A stretch of DNA of 64,000 nucleotides from Bacteroidota bacterium (GTDB taxonomy: Bacteria > Bacteroidota > Bacteroidia > Bacteroidales > Bacteroidaceae). The notes beneath the pieces were generated by a model, which was given only the letters and a program-made list of their open reading frames with translations, was not told the origin of the DNA and did no database searches. The stretch covers positions 124,001 to 188,000 of the forward strand of contig JAFABG010000031.1 in NCBI GenBank assembly GCA_023426145.1, written 5' to 3'. Below are positions 1 to 9,924 of the stretch, in pieces. The position numbers were made by a program, and so were the translations under genes. Within the stretch, counting starts at the first letter, position 1. Every line of letters starts with the position of its first letter.

Positions 1-151
1 TAGCTTCTATTATAAGGAGAAAGGGAATAGCTCTACGTTTGGAGGGCGTTTTGGAATGCTTGACCGTTTGCAGTGGACGAATGATGGATGGCCTTATATT
101 AAAAATCATTTGCCTTCTGAGTCAGACTTGATTCCGGTATTCTATGATTAA
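1..151 (+). CDS. Glycoside hydrolase family 43-type enzyme, C-terminal end (partial)
   Basis: Only the last 49 codons lie in the window; the frame runs from base 2 to the TAA at 149-151. The visible tail has a glycine-rich GGRFGMLDRL segment followed by QWTNDGWPYI. A W-x-x-DGWP motif near the C-terminus is typical of GH43 arabinanases and xylosidases, where it closes the five-bladed propeller. The gene lies 34 bases upstream of the IPT/NHL lipoprotein and reads the same way, so it probably belongs to the same PUL, and a second complete GH43 gene ends the cluster at 21916. Substrate and catalytic residues are outside the window. The family call rests on this short tail only. Confidence 0.55.
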   Translation, partial: SFYYKEKGNSSTFGGRFGMLDRLQWTNDGWPYIKNHLPSESDLIPVFYD

Positions 152-185
152 AGAAATATGAATCGTTAATTTTTAATTTTAATAT

Positions 186-1598
186 ATGGAAAAGAAAAAA
201 TGTTGGAAGAGTCTACATAGCTGCCTATGTACCGTCATGCTTGCTCTATTCGCTCTTAGCTTGGCTAGTTGTAATGACGACAAGAATGATAATGAAGCAT
301 TCGATCCAAGTAAACCGATTGTAATTACCGATTTTGCACCCAAGGAAGGTGGCTTTGGTAGTAACTTGATTTTATATGGTGACAATTTTGGGAATGACCT
401 GTCAAAGGTAAAAGTAATGGTAGGAGGAAAGCAAGCTAATATTATATCGGTAAAGAATAATGTTTTGTATTGCGTGATTCCCAAAGCCGCCTATGATGGT
501 GACATCGAAGTGAGTGCCTATAGTGATGGGGAAGAGATCGCATATAGTGTGGCAGACGAAAAATTTAAATATCAAAAGCAGTGGTTAGTTACAACACTTG
601 TTGGCCAACGTTTTGAAGATTGGAATGATGCTACAGAAAAGGAAGGTCCATTTGACGCTTGCGGATATATAAATGGAATATCTTGGTTCTCCTTTGACCC
701 GAAATCCAATTTTGATGAGATGTATGTTTCTTGTGTGGACTTGGGCCCTATCCGCAAGATTAATTTTGCCAAAGAAACGGTAGAATTTTTGAGCCACATA
801 TCAGTGTCGGAACAGCGCCCTACCATAATAAATTGGACGCCCGATGAAAATCAAGATATGATTCTTACCCGTGACTTGAAAAGTGATGGTAACATCAATG
901 TTATCTTTAGCCGTGCTTCAGGTTTTACTACTCAAACTGATTTGATAAGCTCTTTAGGTAAACTGAAATCAGGAAATGCGGCCATGGTTCATCCAGATGG
1001 TCAACTTTATTATACAGCTTATTATACACAGGATATTTATCAATATGATTTTAATACAGATGCTACGACTAAGGTGAGCAGTCATGTGAAAGTAAAAGAA
1101 AATCTACGTTTTGTTCTCCATCCTAGTGGAAAGTATGCTTATATGATGCGCTTATATTATTCAGGCAACAATTCTGGATATATTGCACGACTAGATTATA
1201 ATAGTGAGACTAAAACTTTCTCCGATCCTTATATCGTAGCTGGTAGTGATGGAGCTGCCGGATATGCTGATGGGGTAGGTGGTAACGTGAGAATGAGAGG
1301 CCCAGGTCAGGGCGTTTTCGTAAAGAACCCTGAATATGCTGGTGAAGAAGATGAATATGATTTCTATTTTACGGATGATTATAACCATTGTGTACGCGTA
1401 TTAACTCCTACAGGGCGAGTATATACTTTCGCCGGACGTGGAAATGGAAGCGCAGATGGGGGATATGCCGATGGTGCCTTGCGTACGGAAGCTCGATTCA
1501 ATCGTCCTTGGGCAATAGCTTACGATGAAAAGAGAAATTGTTTTTATGTTGGTGATCGAGAAAATAGAGTGATACGTAAAATTGCACAGGAAGAATAA
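186..1598 (+). CDS. IPT/TIG domain and NHL-repeat lipoprotein (PUL surface protein)
   Basis: A predicted surface or outer-membrane lipoprotein of 470 residues. The signal peptide ends in a lipobox, LASC, at about residue 29. Residues 45-125 look like an IPT/TIG immunoglobulin-like fold (ITDFAPKEGGFGSNLILYGD). The rest looks like a beta-propeller with NHL-like repeats: GYADGVGGNVRMRGPGQGV and GGYADGALRTEARFNRPWA each precede a strand ending in a D-x-x-N-x-x-IRKI-type motif. IPT-NHL lipoproteins commonly sit next to SusC/SusD in Bacteroides PULs and are thought to help bind or position glycans; the role here is inferred from that. The gene ends 21 bases before the preferred SusC start, so the two are almost certainly co-transcribed. 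No catalytic motif was seen. Confidence 0.8.
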   Translation: MEKKKCWKSLHSCLCTVMLALFALSLASCNDDKNDNEAFDPSKPIVITDFAPKEGGFGSNLILYGDNFGNDLSKVKVMVGGKQANIISVKNNVLYCVIPKAAYDGDIEVSAYSDGEEIAYSVADEKFKYQKQWLVTTLVGQRFEDWNDATEKEGPFDACGYINGISWFSFDPKSNFDEMYVSCVDLGPIRKINFAKETVEFLSHISVSEQRPTIINWTPDENQDMILTRDLKSDGNINVIFSRASGFTTQTDLISSLGKLKSGNAAMVHPDGQLYYTAYYTQDIYQYDFNTDATTKVSSHVKVKENLRFVLHPSGKYAYMMRLYYSGNNSGYIARLDYNSETKTFSDPYIVAGSDGAAGYADGVGGNVRMRGPGQGVFVKNPEYAGEEDEYDFYFTDDYNHCVRVLTPTGRVYTFAGRGNGSADGGYADGALRTEARFNRPWAIAYDEKRNCFYVGDRENRVIRKIAQEE

Positions 1599-1619
1599 TC
1601 AATGATAAACACACATCTT

Positions 1620-4600
1620 ATGAAGAATTTTTTATTTATATGTATGTTGTTACTGGGAATATCTTTGAATGTCTGGTCTCAGGAGAAGAATATAACAGTA
1701 ACAGGAATAGTGACAGATCAAAATAAGGAGCCATTGATAGGCGTGAACATCTCAGTTCTGAATATGCCCGGATTAGGTGTAATTACTGATATGAACGGGA
1801 GGTATAATATTAAAGTACAGGCATATAATAGATTAGTTTTCTCATACATTGGTTATGAGACTGTACAGGTACTAATCAAAGAGCAGACGGTAGTAAATGT
1901 CTCGATGCAGGAGGCGGCTTCAACTATTATTGATGAAGTCGTAGTTACTGGATTGGGTGCACAAAAGAAAATAGCAGTGACTGGTGCTGTATCTAATGTT
2001 GATGTGGAGGCTTTGAAATCTGTTCCTTCCACTTCAGTTGTAGATGGATTGGCTGGGGTTGTACCGGGCATTATGGCTATGCAGTCATCCGGACGTCCGG
2101 GTAGTGTGTCTGAATTTTGGATTCGTAGTATTTCTACTTTTGGTGCCAATACAGCTGCTTTAGTATTGGTTGATGGATTTGAACGTGATATCAATGAAGT
2201 GAATGTGGAAGATATTGAGTCGTTTACAGTCTTGAAAGATGCTTCTGCAACAGCAATTTATGGAAGTAAGGGAGCCAATGGTGTAGTCTTGATTAATACA
2301 CGTAGAGGTAAGGAAGGTAAGATTAATATAGATGCAAAAGTGGAAGGCTTCTATAACACTTTTACTCAAACTCCTGAATTTGTTGATGGATATAAATATG
2401 CTTCTATGGCTAATGAAGCTAGATTGACTCGAAATCAGGAGCCACTTTATTCTGATTCAGAATTGGAATTGTTTCGTACAGGGCTAGATCCGGACCGCTT
2501 TCCAAATGTAGACTGGATGGATGTGATGATGCGCGATGGTGCTTCGAGTTCTCGTGCTTCACTAAATATGACTGGTGGTGGAAAAACAGCTCGTTACTAT
2601 GTAGGTGGAAGTTTTCAGAACCAACAAGGTATGTATAAGACAGATGACGCTTTAAAAGATTATAATACGAATGCCAATTTCCGTAAATGGACATATCGTA
2701 TGAACGTTGATATTGATATAACTAAAACGACACTGTTGAAGGTTGGTATTTCTGGTTCACTGCGTAAGCAAAACGATCCTGGATCTGGAACTGACAATAT
2801 TTGGACAGTATTGATGGGATATAACTCTATCATGATGCCTGTGACGTATTCTGATGGGCGTATACCTTCGTGGTCAGCACAAGATGATAATTTAAATCCT
2901 TGGGTACAGTCAACAATGACTGGATTTAGTGAGAGTTGGAAGAACAACATCCAGACTAATGTGACTTTGGAGCAGAAATTGGATTTTATCACGAAAGGAT
3001 TACGCTTTGTAGGTCGATTTGGGTATGATACTAACAATTCAAATTATATTAAACGTTATAAGAGTCCAGAAACTTATAAGGCTGATCGATATCGACAACC
3101 AGATGGAACGCTACTTTTTACAAAGATAAGAGATGAACAACCGATGTCACAGTATTCTGGATCGGATGGTGATAAAAACGAATTCTTCGAGTGGGAGTTA
3201 CATTATAGTCGTGGGTTTAAAGCTCACCATCCCGGAGCTGTGTTAAAATATACACAGTCATCGAAAGTTTTTACTCAGGGACTAGGAACTGATTTAAAGA
3301 CTGGTATGGCAAGGCGAAACCAAGGACTGGCGGGACGTCTTAATTATAACTGGAATTATCGTTATTTCATTGATTTCAACTTTGGGTATAATGGATCGGA
3401 GAATTTCCATAAAGACTATCGTTTTGGATTCTTCCCTGCAATATCTGGTGCATGGAATGTGGCCGAAGAGCCTTTTATAAAAAAACGGATGGGAAAATGG
3501 CTTAATATGTTTAAAATTCGTTATTCGTGGGGTAAAACAGGTAATGACCTTTTGGCTAAAGATGGTTCTGGTAATTGGCTTCGTTTTATGTACTTATATA
3601 ATATAGATAATTCTGGTTCTTTTAATTTTTCTGATATTAACACTAGTGCAAAGACATGGGATGGTAAACACTACTCGTCTATTTCTTCTCCAGATGTGTC
3701 ATGGGAAGTTTCTACGAAGCAAGATCTAGGTATTGATTTTTCTTTATTTAATGATAAGCTGACTGGTGCTATTGACTATTTTTATGAACATCGTGATGGT
3801 ATTTATATGTCACGTAACTCTGTCCCTTATGAAGTAGGTCTTGAAAATACTCCAAAAGCTAATGTCGGTGTTGTAGAAGCGAGAGGCTTTGATGGTAATT
3901 TTGCCTTAAAACAAAAATTGGGTAAAATTGATTTCACATTCCGCGGTAATATAACTTTAAGCAAGAATAAAATTCTTGAATACGATGAGGAGAATACGAT
4001 CTATGACTATAAGTTGAATCAAGGATATCGAGTGAATCAAGCTAGGGGCTATGTCGCTTTAGGGCTTTTTAAAGATTATGAGGAAATCCGTAATAGTGCG
4101 ATACCCACATTAAAATATAGTAAAGGTGAAGATGCCGGAAAAGTACAGCAAATAATGCCTGGTGATATTAAATATAAGGACGTCAATGGTGATGGTGTAA
4201 TTGATAGTGGAGATATTGTTGCTATTGGTGCTACTACAAAGCCAAATTTAGTTTATGGATTTGGATTGTCAGCTAAGTGGAAGGGATTAGATGTTAATAT
4301 TCATTTTCAAGGTTCCGGTAAGTCTACATTCTTTATTAATGGCTCTACAGTTCATATGTTTAGTGGTGGCGATGGTTGGGGAAATGTCTTGAAAGAGATG
4401 GCTAACAGTAATCGTTGGATATTGGGTGAAAATGAAGATCCGAATGCTGAATATCCTCGATTGACATATGGTGAAAATCCGAATAATATGTTGCAATCTA
4501 GTTATTGGTTGAGAAATGGATCTTATATGCGTCTGAAGACTTTAGACATTGGTTATTCGTTTCCTAGAGCTTGGGTGAATAAGATTCATTTGAATAAGGC

Positions 4601-4736
4601 ACGTATCTTCTTTGTTGGAACCAACCTGCTGACATTTTCTAGCTTTAAGCTTTGGGACCCTGAGTTAGGCAGCTCTGATGGTAAAAAGTATCCATTGAAT
4701 AAAACGTTTTCTTTAGGGTTATCGGTTAATCTATAA
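1620..4736 (+). CDS. SusC-like TonB-dependent outer membrane receptor
   Basis: The TonB-driven porin of the PUL, expected to import oligosaccharides across the outer membrane with its SusD lid. The order is a signal peptide (MKNFLFICMLLLGISLNVWS), a carboxypeptidase-regulatory-like domain (ITVTGIVTDQNKEPLIGVNI), a TonB-box-like IDEVVVTGLG, a plug domain with LVLVDGFERDINEVNVEDIE and a long beta-barrel ending in an aromatic strand. The length, 1038 residues, is normal for SusC. An in-frame ATG six codons upstream at 1602 is possible, but 1620 gives a clean signal peptide start. SusD starts 3 bases after the stop. No extra N-terminal STN domain was seen, so signalling through an anti-sigma factor is unlikely by this receptor. 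Confidence 0.95.
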   Translation: MKNFLFICMLLLGISLNVWSQEKNITVTGIVTDQNKEPLIGVNISVLNMPGLGVITDMNGRYNIKVQAYNRLVFSYIGYETVQVLIKEQTVVNVSMQEAASTIIDEVVVTGLGAQKKIAVTGAVSNVDVEALKSVPSTSVVDGLAGVVPGIMAMQSSGRPGSVSEFWIRSISTFGANTAALVLVDGFERDINEVNVEDIESFTVLKDASATAIYGSKGANGVVLINTRRGKEGKINIDAKVEGFYNTFTQTPEFVDGYKYASMANEARLTRNQEPLYSDSELELFRTGLDPDRFPNVDWMDVMMRDGASSSRASLNMTGGGKTARYYVGGSFQNQQGMYKTDDALKDYNTNANFRKWTYRMNVDIDITKTTLLKVGISGSLRKQNDPGSGTDNIWTVLMGYNSIMMPVTYSDGRIPSWSAQDDNLNPWVQSTMTGFSESWKNNIQTNVTLEQKLDFITKGLRFVGRFGYDTNNSNYIKRYKSPETYKADRYRQPDGTLLFTKIRDEQPMSQYSGSDGDKNEFFEWELHYSRGFKAHHPGAVLKYTQSSKVFTQGLGTDLKTGMARRNQGLAGRLNYNWNYRYFIDFNFGYNGSENFHKDYRFGFFPAISGAWNVAEEPFIKKRMGKWLNMFKIRYSWGKTGNDLLAKDGSGNWLRFMYLYNIDNSGSFNFSDINTSAKTWDGKHYSSISSPDVSWEVSTKQDLGIDFSLFNDKLTGAIDYFYEHRDGIYMSRNSVPYEVGLENTPKANVGVVEARGFDGNFALKQKLGKIDFTFRGNITLSKNKILEYDEENTIYDYKLNQGYRVNQARGYVALGLFKDYEEIRNSAIPTLKYSKGEDAGKVQQIMPGDIKYKDVNGDGVIDSGDIVAIGATTKPNLVYGFGLSAKWKGLDVNIHFQGSGKSTFFINGSTVHMFSGGDGWGNVLKEMANSNRWILGENEDPNAEYPRLTYGENPNNMLQSSYWLRNGSYMRLKTLDIGYSFPRAWVNKIHLNKARIFFVGTNLLTFSSFKLWDPELGSSDGKKYPLNKTFSLGLSVNL

Positions 4737-4738
4737 AA

Positions 4739-6823
4739 ATGAGTAATATGAAGAAAGTTATTATAAATTTATGTTTTATGATAGGGCTTGGCGCTACTTT
4801 TGCCGGATGCTCTGATTATTTAGATTCAGACTATATTTTTGATGAACGAGTTACCATTGAAGATGTTTTTCAAGATAAGAATTATACTAATCAATGGTTG
4901 GCTTATGCTTATGAGTTCTTGAACAATAATGAGATGCAGCAGATATGCAGTAAGAAGACTATTGCTTTTAATTTTGCTGATGATATGTATTATGGCGACT
5001 TTGATTATTCAGGCTGGAGATCTGGAGAGTATACGGAAACATCTTCTAAAACAAATCTGAACATGTGGGTAAATGCTTACACTGTAATTCGCCAAACATC
5101 TATTTTCTTGAATAATGTGGATATGAATAAAGAACTTTCGACTGCTGAAATTGCAGATATGAAAGGGCAATCACATTTTCTTCGTGCTTATTTTTATTGG
5201 ATACTTGTTCGTACGTTTGGTCCGGTGCCTCTTGTCCCAGATGAAGGTATAGATTATACGAAAGATTATGATGAATTATCAACTATGCGGAGTTCTTATG
5301 ATGAGTGTGCAGAGTATATTTCAAATGAACTGGTAAAAGCGGCTACGATGCTTCCTGATAGACGTGATTTACAGGAGGTTGTCCGTCCTACACGTGGTGC
5401 CGCTTTGGCCCTTCGTTCACGAGTGTTACTGTATGCAGCTAGCCCTTTGTTTAATGGGAAGGCGCCGCAAGATGTAATTGCTGCCTTGGTTGATAAGAAT
5501 GGTCGGCAGTTGCTTTCAAATACATATGATGAAGCTAAATGGGCGAAAGCTGCTGCGGCAGCCTTGGATGTGATGGAACTTGGTAAATACCAAATACATG
5601 TTTCTTATCGAAGAGCATATTCTTCTTTAGCCTATCCGGCAACTATTACTCCTCCTGATGACAATGGTACTTTCCATTCCAACTTGTGGCCAAATGGTTG
5701 GGAAGATATTGATCCTTTTGAGTCATATCGTTCACTGTTTGATGGAGCTGTCAATATATACAATAATGAAGAGATGATTTTCTCTAGGGGGCTTAGTCAA
5801 GGAAGTGAGGATATTAAAGTGATGGTTATTCATCAACTCCCTCGCTCGCAAGGAGGAGGTTATAACTGTCATGGTATGACTCAGAAGCAATGTGATGCTT
5901 ATTATATGAATGATGGTACTGATTGTCCGGGTATGAATGATATGTATGCAGGGCAAGAAGGGTATACAGATCCTAGCCGTTATAATTTACTATCTCCACG
6001 TCCTACGGAGGTTGTTAAGGAAGGAGAATTGGTTAGTTATCCGGAATTAGGTAGTAAAGGCGCTGGAGTTTCTAAGCAATATGCGCATCGTGAACCTCGT
6101 TTTTATGCTTCAGTCGGTTATAACGGGAGTGTTTGGCACATGCTGAATGCGGATGATAAAGAAGATGAAGAGAAAGATGTGCAGATTTTCTATTATCGAG
6201 GAGATAAAGATGGATATCAGCCCGGAACTTACTGGCTGAACACAGGTATAGGCATTAAGAAATATGTCCACCCCAATGATTTGTCAGATGTGGGTACAGG
6301 CTATAATGTCACTCGTATAGAACCAAAAGCTTCTCCGGATATTAGATACGCAGAAGTATTGCTTAACTATGCAGAGGCTTTGAATGAATTAACAACATCT
6401 TACGAAATTCCTTCTTGGAATGGTGAGAAAGTATACACGATTAAGCGTACTGAGTCTGAATTGAAGAGAGGTATACAACCTATTCGTATTCGTGCCGGAT
6501 TACCCGACTATGATGTTTATGGTGATCCCGATAAATTCCGCATTAAAATGAAACGTGAACGTCAAGTGGAGTTTTTTGCTGAAGGACATCGTTATTTCGA
6601 TTTACGTCGTTGGTGTGATGCACCTATAGAGGAATCTTTGCCAATTTATGGATGTAATGTGTATGTAAGCAAATCTGATCCTGCGAGTTTTCATACGCCA
6701 GTGGAAACGCCTTCATTGAAAAGTAGTTTTTCTACGAAAATGTGGTTCTATCCAATTCATTATTATATAATGAAACGGAATGTGCTTATGACTCAAAATC
6801 CTGGTTGGACGGATCCTGAATAA
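4739..6823 (+). CDS. SusD/RagB-like nutrient-binding outer membrane lipoprotein
   Basis: The glycan-capturing lid of the SusC transporter, anchored in the outer membrane by a lipid. The start has a short signal peptide with lipobox FAGC at about residue 23, followed by the usual SDYLD sequence of mature SusD proteins. The body shows the SusD TPR-like helices (GQSHFLRAYFYWILVRTFG) and the C-terminal RagB-type signature (KMKRERQVEFFAEGHRYFDL followed by RRW). At 694 residues it is longer than the roughly 550 of classic SusD but within the family range. An ATG three codons downstream at 4748 is an equally good start. It sits directly after SusC and 19 bases before the next lipoprotein, so the three form one transcription unit. 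Confidence 0.95.
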   Translation: MSNMKKVIINLCFMIGLGATFAGCSDYLDSDYIFDERVTIEDVFQDKNYTNQWLAYAYEFLNNNEMQQICSKKTIAFNFADDMYYGDFDYSGWRSGEYTETSSKTNLNMWVNAYTVIRQTSIFLNNVDMNKELSTAEIADMKGQSHFLRAYFYWILVRTFGPVPLVPDEGIDYTKDYDELSTMRSSYDECAEYISNELVKAATMLPDRRDLQEVVRPTRGAALALRSRVLLYAASPLFNGKAPQDVIAALVDKNGRQLLSNTYDEAKWAKAAAAALDVMELGKYQIHVSYRRAYSSLAYPATITPPDDNGTFHSNLWPNGWEDIDPFESYRSLFDGAVNIYNNEEMIFSRGLSQGSEDIKVMVIHQLPRSQGGGYNCHGMTQKQCDAYYMNDGTDCPGMNDMYAGQEGYTDPSRYNLLSPRPTEVVKEGELVSYPELGSKGAGVSKQYAHREPRFYASVGYNGSVWHMLNADDKEDEEKDVQIFYYRGDKDGYQPGTYWLNTGIGIKKYVHPNDLSDVGTGYNVTRIEPKASPDIRYAEVLLNYAEALNELTTSYEIPSWNGEKVYTIKRTESELKRGIQPIRIRAGLPDYDVYGDPDKFRIKMKRERQVEFFAEGHRYFDLRRWCDAPIEESLPIYGCNVYVSKSDPASFHTPVETPSLKSSFSTKMWFYPIHYYIMKRNVLMTQNPGWTDPE

Positions 6824-6842
6824 ATTAATAACAGAAAAGAAT

Positions 6843-7895
6843 ATGAAAAAAATATATTTATTATTAGTTGTGATGGTAACCATCGGTTGTGTCTCTTGCA
6901 ACAATGAATGGGAGGATGAACAATTTGTTCAGAAGGTTTCTTTTAAAGCGACTTTAAACGATGATGGAGTGTCTCCTATTTATATCCGTTATCAACCCGA
7001 TGGTGCTAAAAAATATGATGTGCCTTTGTTAGTAAGTGGATCTACACCGAACTCGGTGAACAGGAAAGTTTATATTGGTTTAGACCCGGATACGTTGAAT
7101 ACGTTGAATCTAGAACGATTCGGTACGTACCGTAAGGAACTTTATTATCAGCAACTTGATCCCCAGTATTATAATATGCCTGAATCCATTGAAATTCCTG
7201 CTGGACAAAGCCAGGTTGTATTACCCATAAATTTCACATTAGGAGGGGCGAATAATAGTGATCCTTTGGATATGGTGGATCAGTATATCCTTCCATTGAC
7301 TATAGTTGGTGATGCTTCTACTAACACCCAAGTGAATGAGCGTAAATATTATCGTAAGGCATTGTTGAATGTGATTCCTTTTAATGAGTATTCGGGTACG
7401 TATGATGGCTCGCAACAAAAAATCTATTTGGAAGATCAACCGACTGCATTTACTATCACTGAACGGAAAGCTTATGTATATGATGAAAATACCATATTCT
7501 TTTATATGGGACTTCGAGATGTAAATTATGTGGATCGTAAATATTATAAGTTATTTGTGCAGTTTACGGATGAAAAATATGAAGGGAAACATAAACTGAA
7601 TGTTTGGACAGATAATGGTGGCGCTGAAGGAAACAATTTAGGCTTCCTTACTGAAGTTGATATTTTGGGACATACAAGATTAAAACAACCAGTTTACACG
7701 ATACAAACGGAAATGGATGCTACTAAGCCTTACTTAAAGCATGTATATTATACTCTTTATTTAGATTATACTTTTGAAGATTATACAATTAGTTCAGGGA
7801 ATCGCCTGAAATATACAGTTAACGGAACTTTGAATATGCAGCGTAACCTAAATACTCTGATTCCTGATCAAGACCAACAGATCGAATGGAATTAA
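6843..7895 (+). CDS. DUF4973/DUF4361-type surface lipoprotein (SusE-position protein)
   Basis: A 350-residue lipoprotein in the position usually held by SusE/F glycan-binding proteins. The signal peptide ends at VSC|NN, about residue 19. The N-terminal half (VSFKATLNDDGVSPIYIRY, then PLLVSGSTPNSVNRKV and DTLNTLNLERFGTYR) resembles the DUF4973-type immunoglobulin-like domain. The C-terminal half, from about residue 180 and with NPFxEYSG-like VIPFNEYSGTYDG, resembles DUF4361. Both are families of unknown function found almost only next to SusC/D pairs, so a role in glycan binding is inferred from context. A strong terminator follows 20 bases after the stop, making this the last gene of the SusC/SusD unit. 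Confidence 0.75.
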   Translation: MKKIYLLLVVMVTIGCVSCNNEWEDEQFVQKVSFKATLNDDGVSPIYIRYQPDGAKKYDVPLLVSGSTPNSVNRKVYIGLDPDTLNTLNLERFGTYRKELYYQQLDPQYYNMPESIEIPAGQSQVVLPINFTLGGANNSDPLDMVDQYILPLTIVGDASTNTQVNERKYYRKALLNVIPFNEYSGTYDGSQQKIYLEDQPTAFTITERKAYVYDENTIFFYMGLRDVNYVDRKYYKLFVQFTDEKYEGKHKLNVWTDNGGAEGNNLGFLTEVDILGHTRLKQPVYTIQTEMDATKPYLKHVYYTLYLDYTFEDYTISSGNRLKYTVNGTLNMQRNLNTLIPDQDQQIEWN

Positions 7896-7915
7896 ATTAA
7901 TTGGTATTTGATAAT

Positions 7916-7963
7916 AAAAAAGAGGTTGAGCTCTAATTTAGTTTTGAGTCAACCTCTTTTTTA
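7916..7963 (+). terminator. Intrinsic terminator after the SusC/SusD operon
   Basis: Arms AAAAGAGGTTGA and TCAACCTCTTTT form a 12-bp perfect stem, followed by a T run. It separates the SusC/SusD/DUF4973 unit from the fimbrillin-like gene downstream. Confidence 0.9.
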
Positions 7964-8014
7964 TTATTGTCAAGCTACTAATATGACTTAAAATTAGATT
8001 GAAAATATAGTATT

Positions 8015-9871
8015 ATGAAAAAACAATTGATCCCTCATATTTATATAACTATAGTCTTTTTAGCAACTGTTTTATTCGTAGGTTGCCAGAACAAGGACGA
8101 AGACACCATTAAGTTGCAACCAGGTAAAGGAACAGTTATATTTAACTTGCATGCACCAAGCACTTTTTTGACTAGAACTGCAAGTGTTGGTGATGAAAAT
8201 GAACGAACTAATGACAAAATTGCGTTTTATCAATTTGATAAGGAAGGCAATTATGAACAGAGGTATATTCTTAATTATGCAATGGCTACCTCTGTGGATG
8301 AAAGTACTAGTACAAGATCATATTCCTTGGAAATAACTTCATCTACGCGAGGAGAAAAGAAATTTGTAATAGTGGAAAGTGAAGATGAAAATAATTTCCC
8401 CAATATGGGTGAATCAAACACTATTAATGAGTTGTTAAGTAGCAAAACGCTCATTGAACAAGGGAAGTTGAATCCACCATTTGTTATGTCAAATATAAAC
8501 ATAGATGGAAAGGAATGTATCACTATTGCTGATGTAGAATCATCTGATAATTTAGTGGATGTGAAACTTAAAAGGCGCGTAGCTAGATTTGATTTGCTAA
8601 ATGATCCAGCAGAATCAGGTGTTGTTATTGATAAAGTATATATCAAAAATAGGTATACCCAAGGATTTATTGGTGACCTAGACGGAGCAGCAGGTGATAT
8701 CTCTACTGATGTTCTGGAAATACCGGCTACTGATTTAGCTAACGGTGGAAAGAGTTTCTATCTTTATCCGACTCAATTGACTTCAACGCTTGACCAAAAT
8801 GAAAAGACAGTTGTATGGGCTACTACTAAGCTTGCCAATACGAATACAGTAGGTCCGACTTTATATCTTAATCTTGTATCTGACATTAATATTGAGGCTA
8901 ACTACCTCTATCAGCTTAACACAAAACGCATAGCTGGTTCTGCAGGTTTTGATATATCAGTAGAAGAGTGGAAAGATGGTACTTCTGTTGACTGGGTTAC
9001 CGTTGAAGATGGAATTTCTATTATGGACGAAAAGGCTAAGATTATAGCAGGTACAGACATAAAAGGAACTTACGTGAAAATTGGAGCAGATGCTGTAATG
9101 CCGTATAGGATAAAGCGTGTCGTTACCGATTATAATTCTACTACGCTCGAAGCTTTGTGTGATGGAAGTCTGCCTTCATGGCTTAACGTGCGTTCATCCA
9201 CAACTGCTGTAGGTAGCGGTCTTTATCGTCATGAGATCATTTATACTGTAACAGAACGTCCGGGAAATTCATACCAATATGCAGTTACCTATCTTGGTGG
9301 AATAGCGTCCGACGAAAACTTGCTTGTGATAGGGTTTATTGATCCATATCCGGGAACTCCTCTTCCTTGTCTTTCATGGGGTAGCAAACTTTATTCACCT
9401 ATTCATGCAAAACAGATGACTTATCTTACGCATAACTCCGTGGACGAATCTTACTATTGTGGTGCTAAAGGATATACATTCAATACGAATATGTTTATTA
9501 TAAAAAACGATGTTTCTGTAAATCCATGTCCAGATGGGTGGACAACATTAAATGATAAAGAAGCGGAAGATTATATCTCATGGGTAGGTGGTAATCTTAA
9601 ATCGCAGGTCACTGAGTCGGTGTATACTTATCGTTGGTTTGAACCAGAGGGTGAAGGTACTTACATGCGTATACTTGCAGGCTATCCAACGGCCAAAGAC
9701 CCAAATAAGAAAGACCTAGCCACTTTTGGTTCGTGGCCTAATGTTGCTTGGGTAAATATCAGGTTGTCAGATCTCACTGTACAAGATCAAACTTTCGGAA
9801 GTGCATGGGTAGTGAAAGAAAAATATGGAATCCCATATCGCTGTATCCGTGATAAAGCCGGTTGGAATTAA
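8015..9871 (+). CDS. Fimbrillin-like lipoprotein with C-terminal FISUMP-like domain
   Basis: A 618-residue predicted lipoprotein (lipobox FVGC, about residue 24). Residues 35-330 have the layout of FimA/Mfa-type fimbrillins of Bacteroidales: GTVIFNLHAPSTFLTRTAS, an arginine-rich strand (VKLKRRVARFDLLND), and SFYLYPTQLTSTLDQNEKTV, where fimbrillins carry a Y-x-Y/F-P strand. The C-terminal 200 residues include NPCPDGWTTLNDKEAEDYI and end in PYRCIRD, resembling the FISUMP fold (Fibrobacter succinogenes major paralogous domain). Its role in a PUL is not known; it could be an adhesin or a glycan-binding stalk. It stands behind a terminator and 53 bases before another fimbrillin-like protein, so the two are probably partners. 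The family call is moderate and the function is unproven. Confidence 0.6.
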   Translation: MKKQLIPHIYITIVFLATVLFVGCQNKDEDTIKLQPGKGTVIFNLHAPSTFLTRTASVGDENERTNDKIAFYQFDKEGNYEQRYILNYAMATSVDESTSTRSYSLEITSSTRGEKKFVIVESEDENNFPNMGESNTINELLSSKTLIEQGKLNPPFVMSNINIDGKECITIADVESSDNLVDVKLKRRVARFDLLNDPAESGVVIDKVYIKNRYTQGFIGDLDGAAGDISTDVLEIPATDLANGGKSFYLYPTQLTSTLDQNEKTVVWATTKLANTNTVGPTLYLNLVSDINIEANYLYQLNTKRIAGSAGFDISVEEWKDGTSVDWVTVEDGISIMDEKAKIIAGTDIKGTYVKIGADAVMPYRIKRVVTDYNSTTLEALCDGSLPSWLNVRSSTTAVGSGLYRHEIIYTVTERPGNSYQYAVTYLGGIASDENLLVIGFIDPYPGTPLPCLSWGSKLYSPIHAKQMTYLTHNSVDESYYCGAKGYTFNTNMFIIKNDVSVNPCPDGWTTLNDKEAEDYISWVGGNLKSQVTESVYTYRWFEPEGEGTYMRILAGYPTAKDPNKKDLATFGSWPNVAWVNIRLSDLTVQDQTFGSAWVVKEKYGIPYRCIRDKAGWN

Positions 9872-9909
9872 CTGATTATTCGTCGAATAGTATCTTTTAT
9901 TATAATGAC

Positions 9910-9917
9910 TAAATTTG
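9910..9917 (+). promoter_or_regulatory. Possible promoter -7 element TAAATTTG
   Basis: This matches the TAnnTTTG form only 8 bases before the start codon of the EEP lipoprotein, so a transcript from here would be nearly leaderless. No good -33 element was seen, so it may be chance. Confidence 0.3.
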
Positions 9918-9924
9918 TAAGACA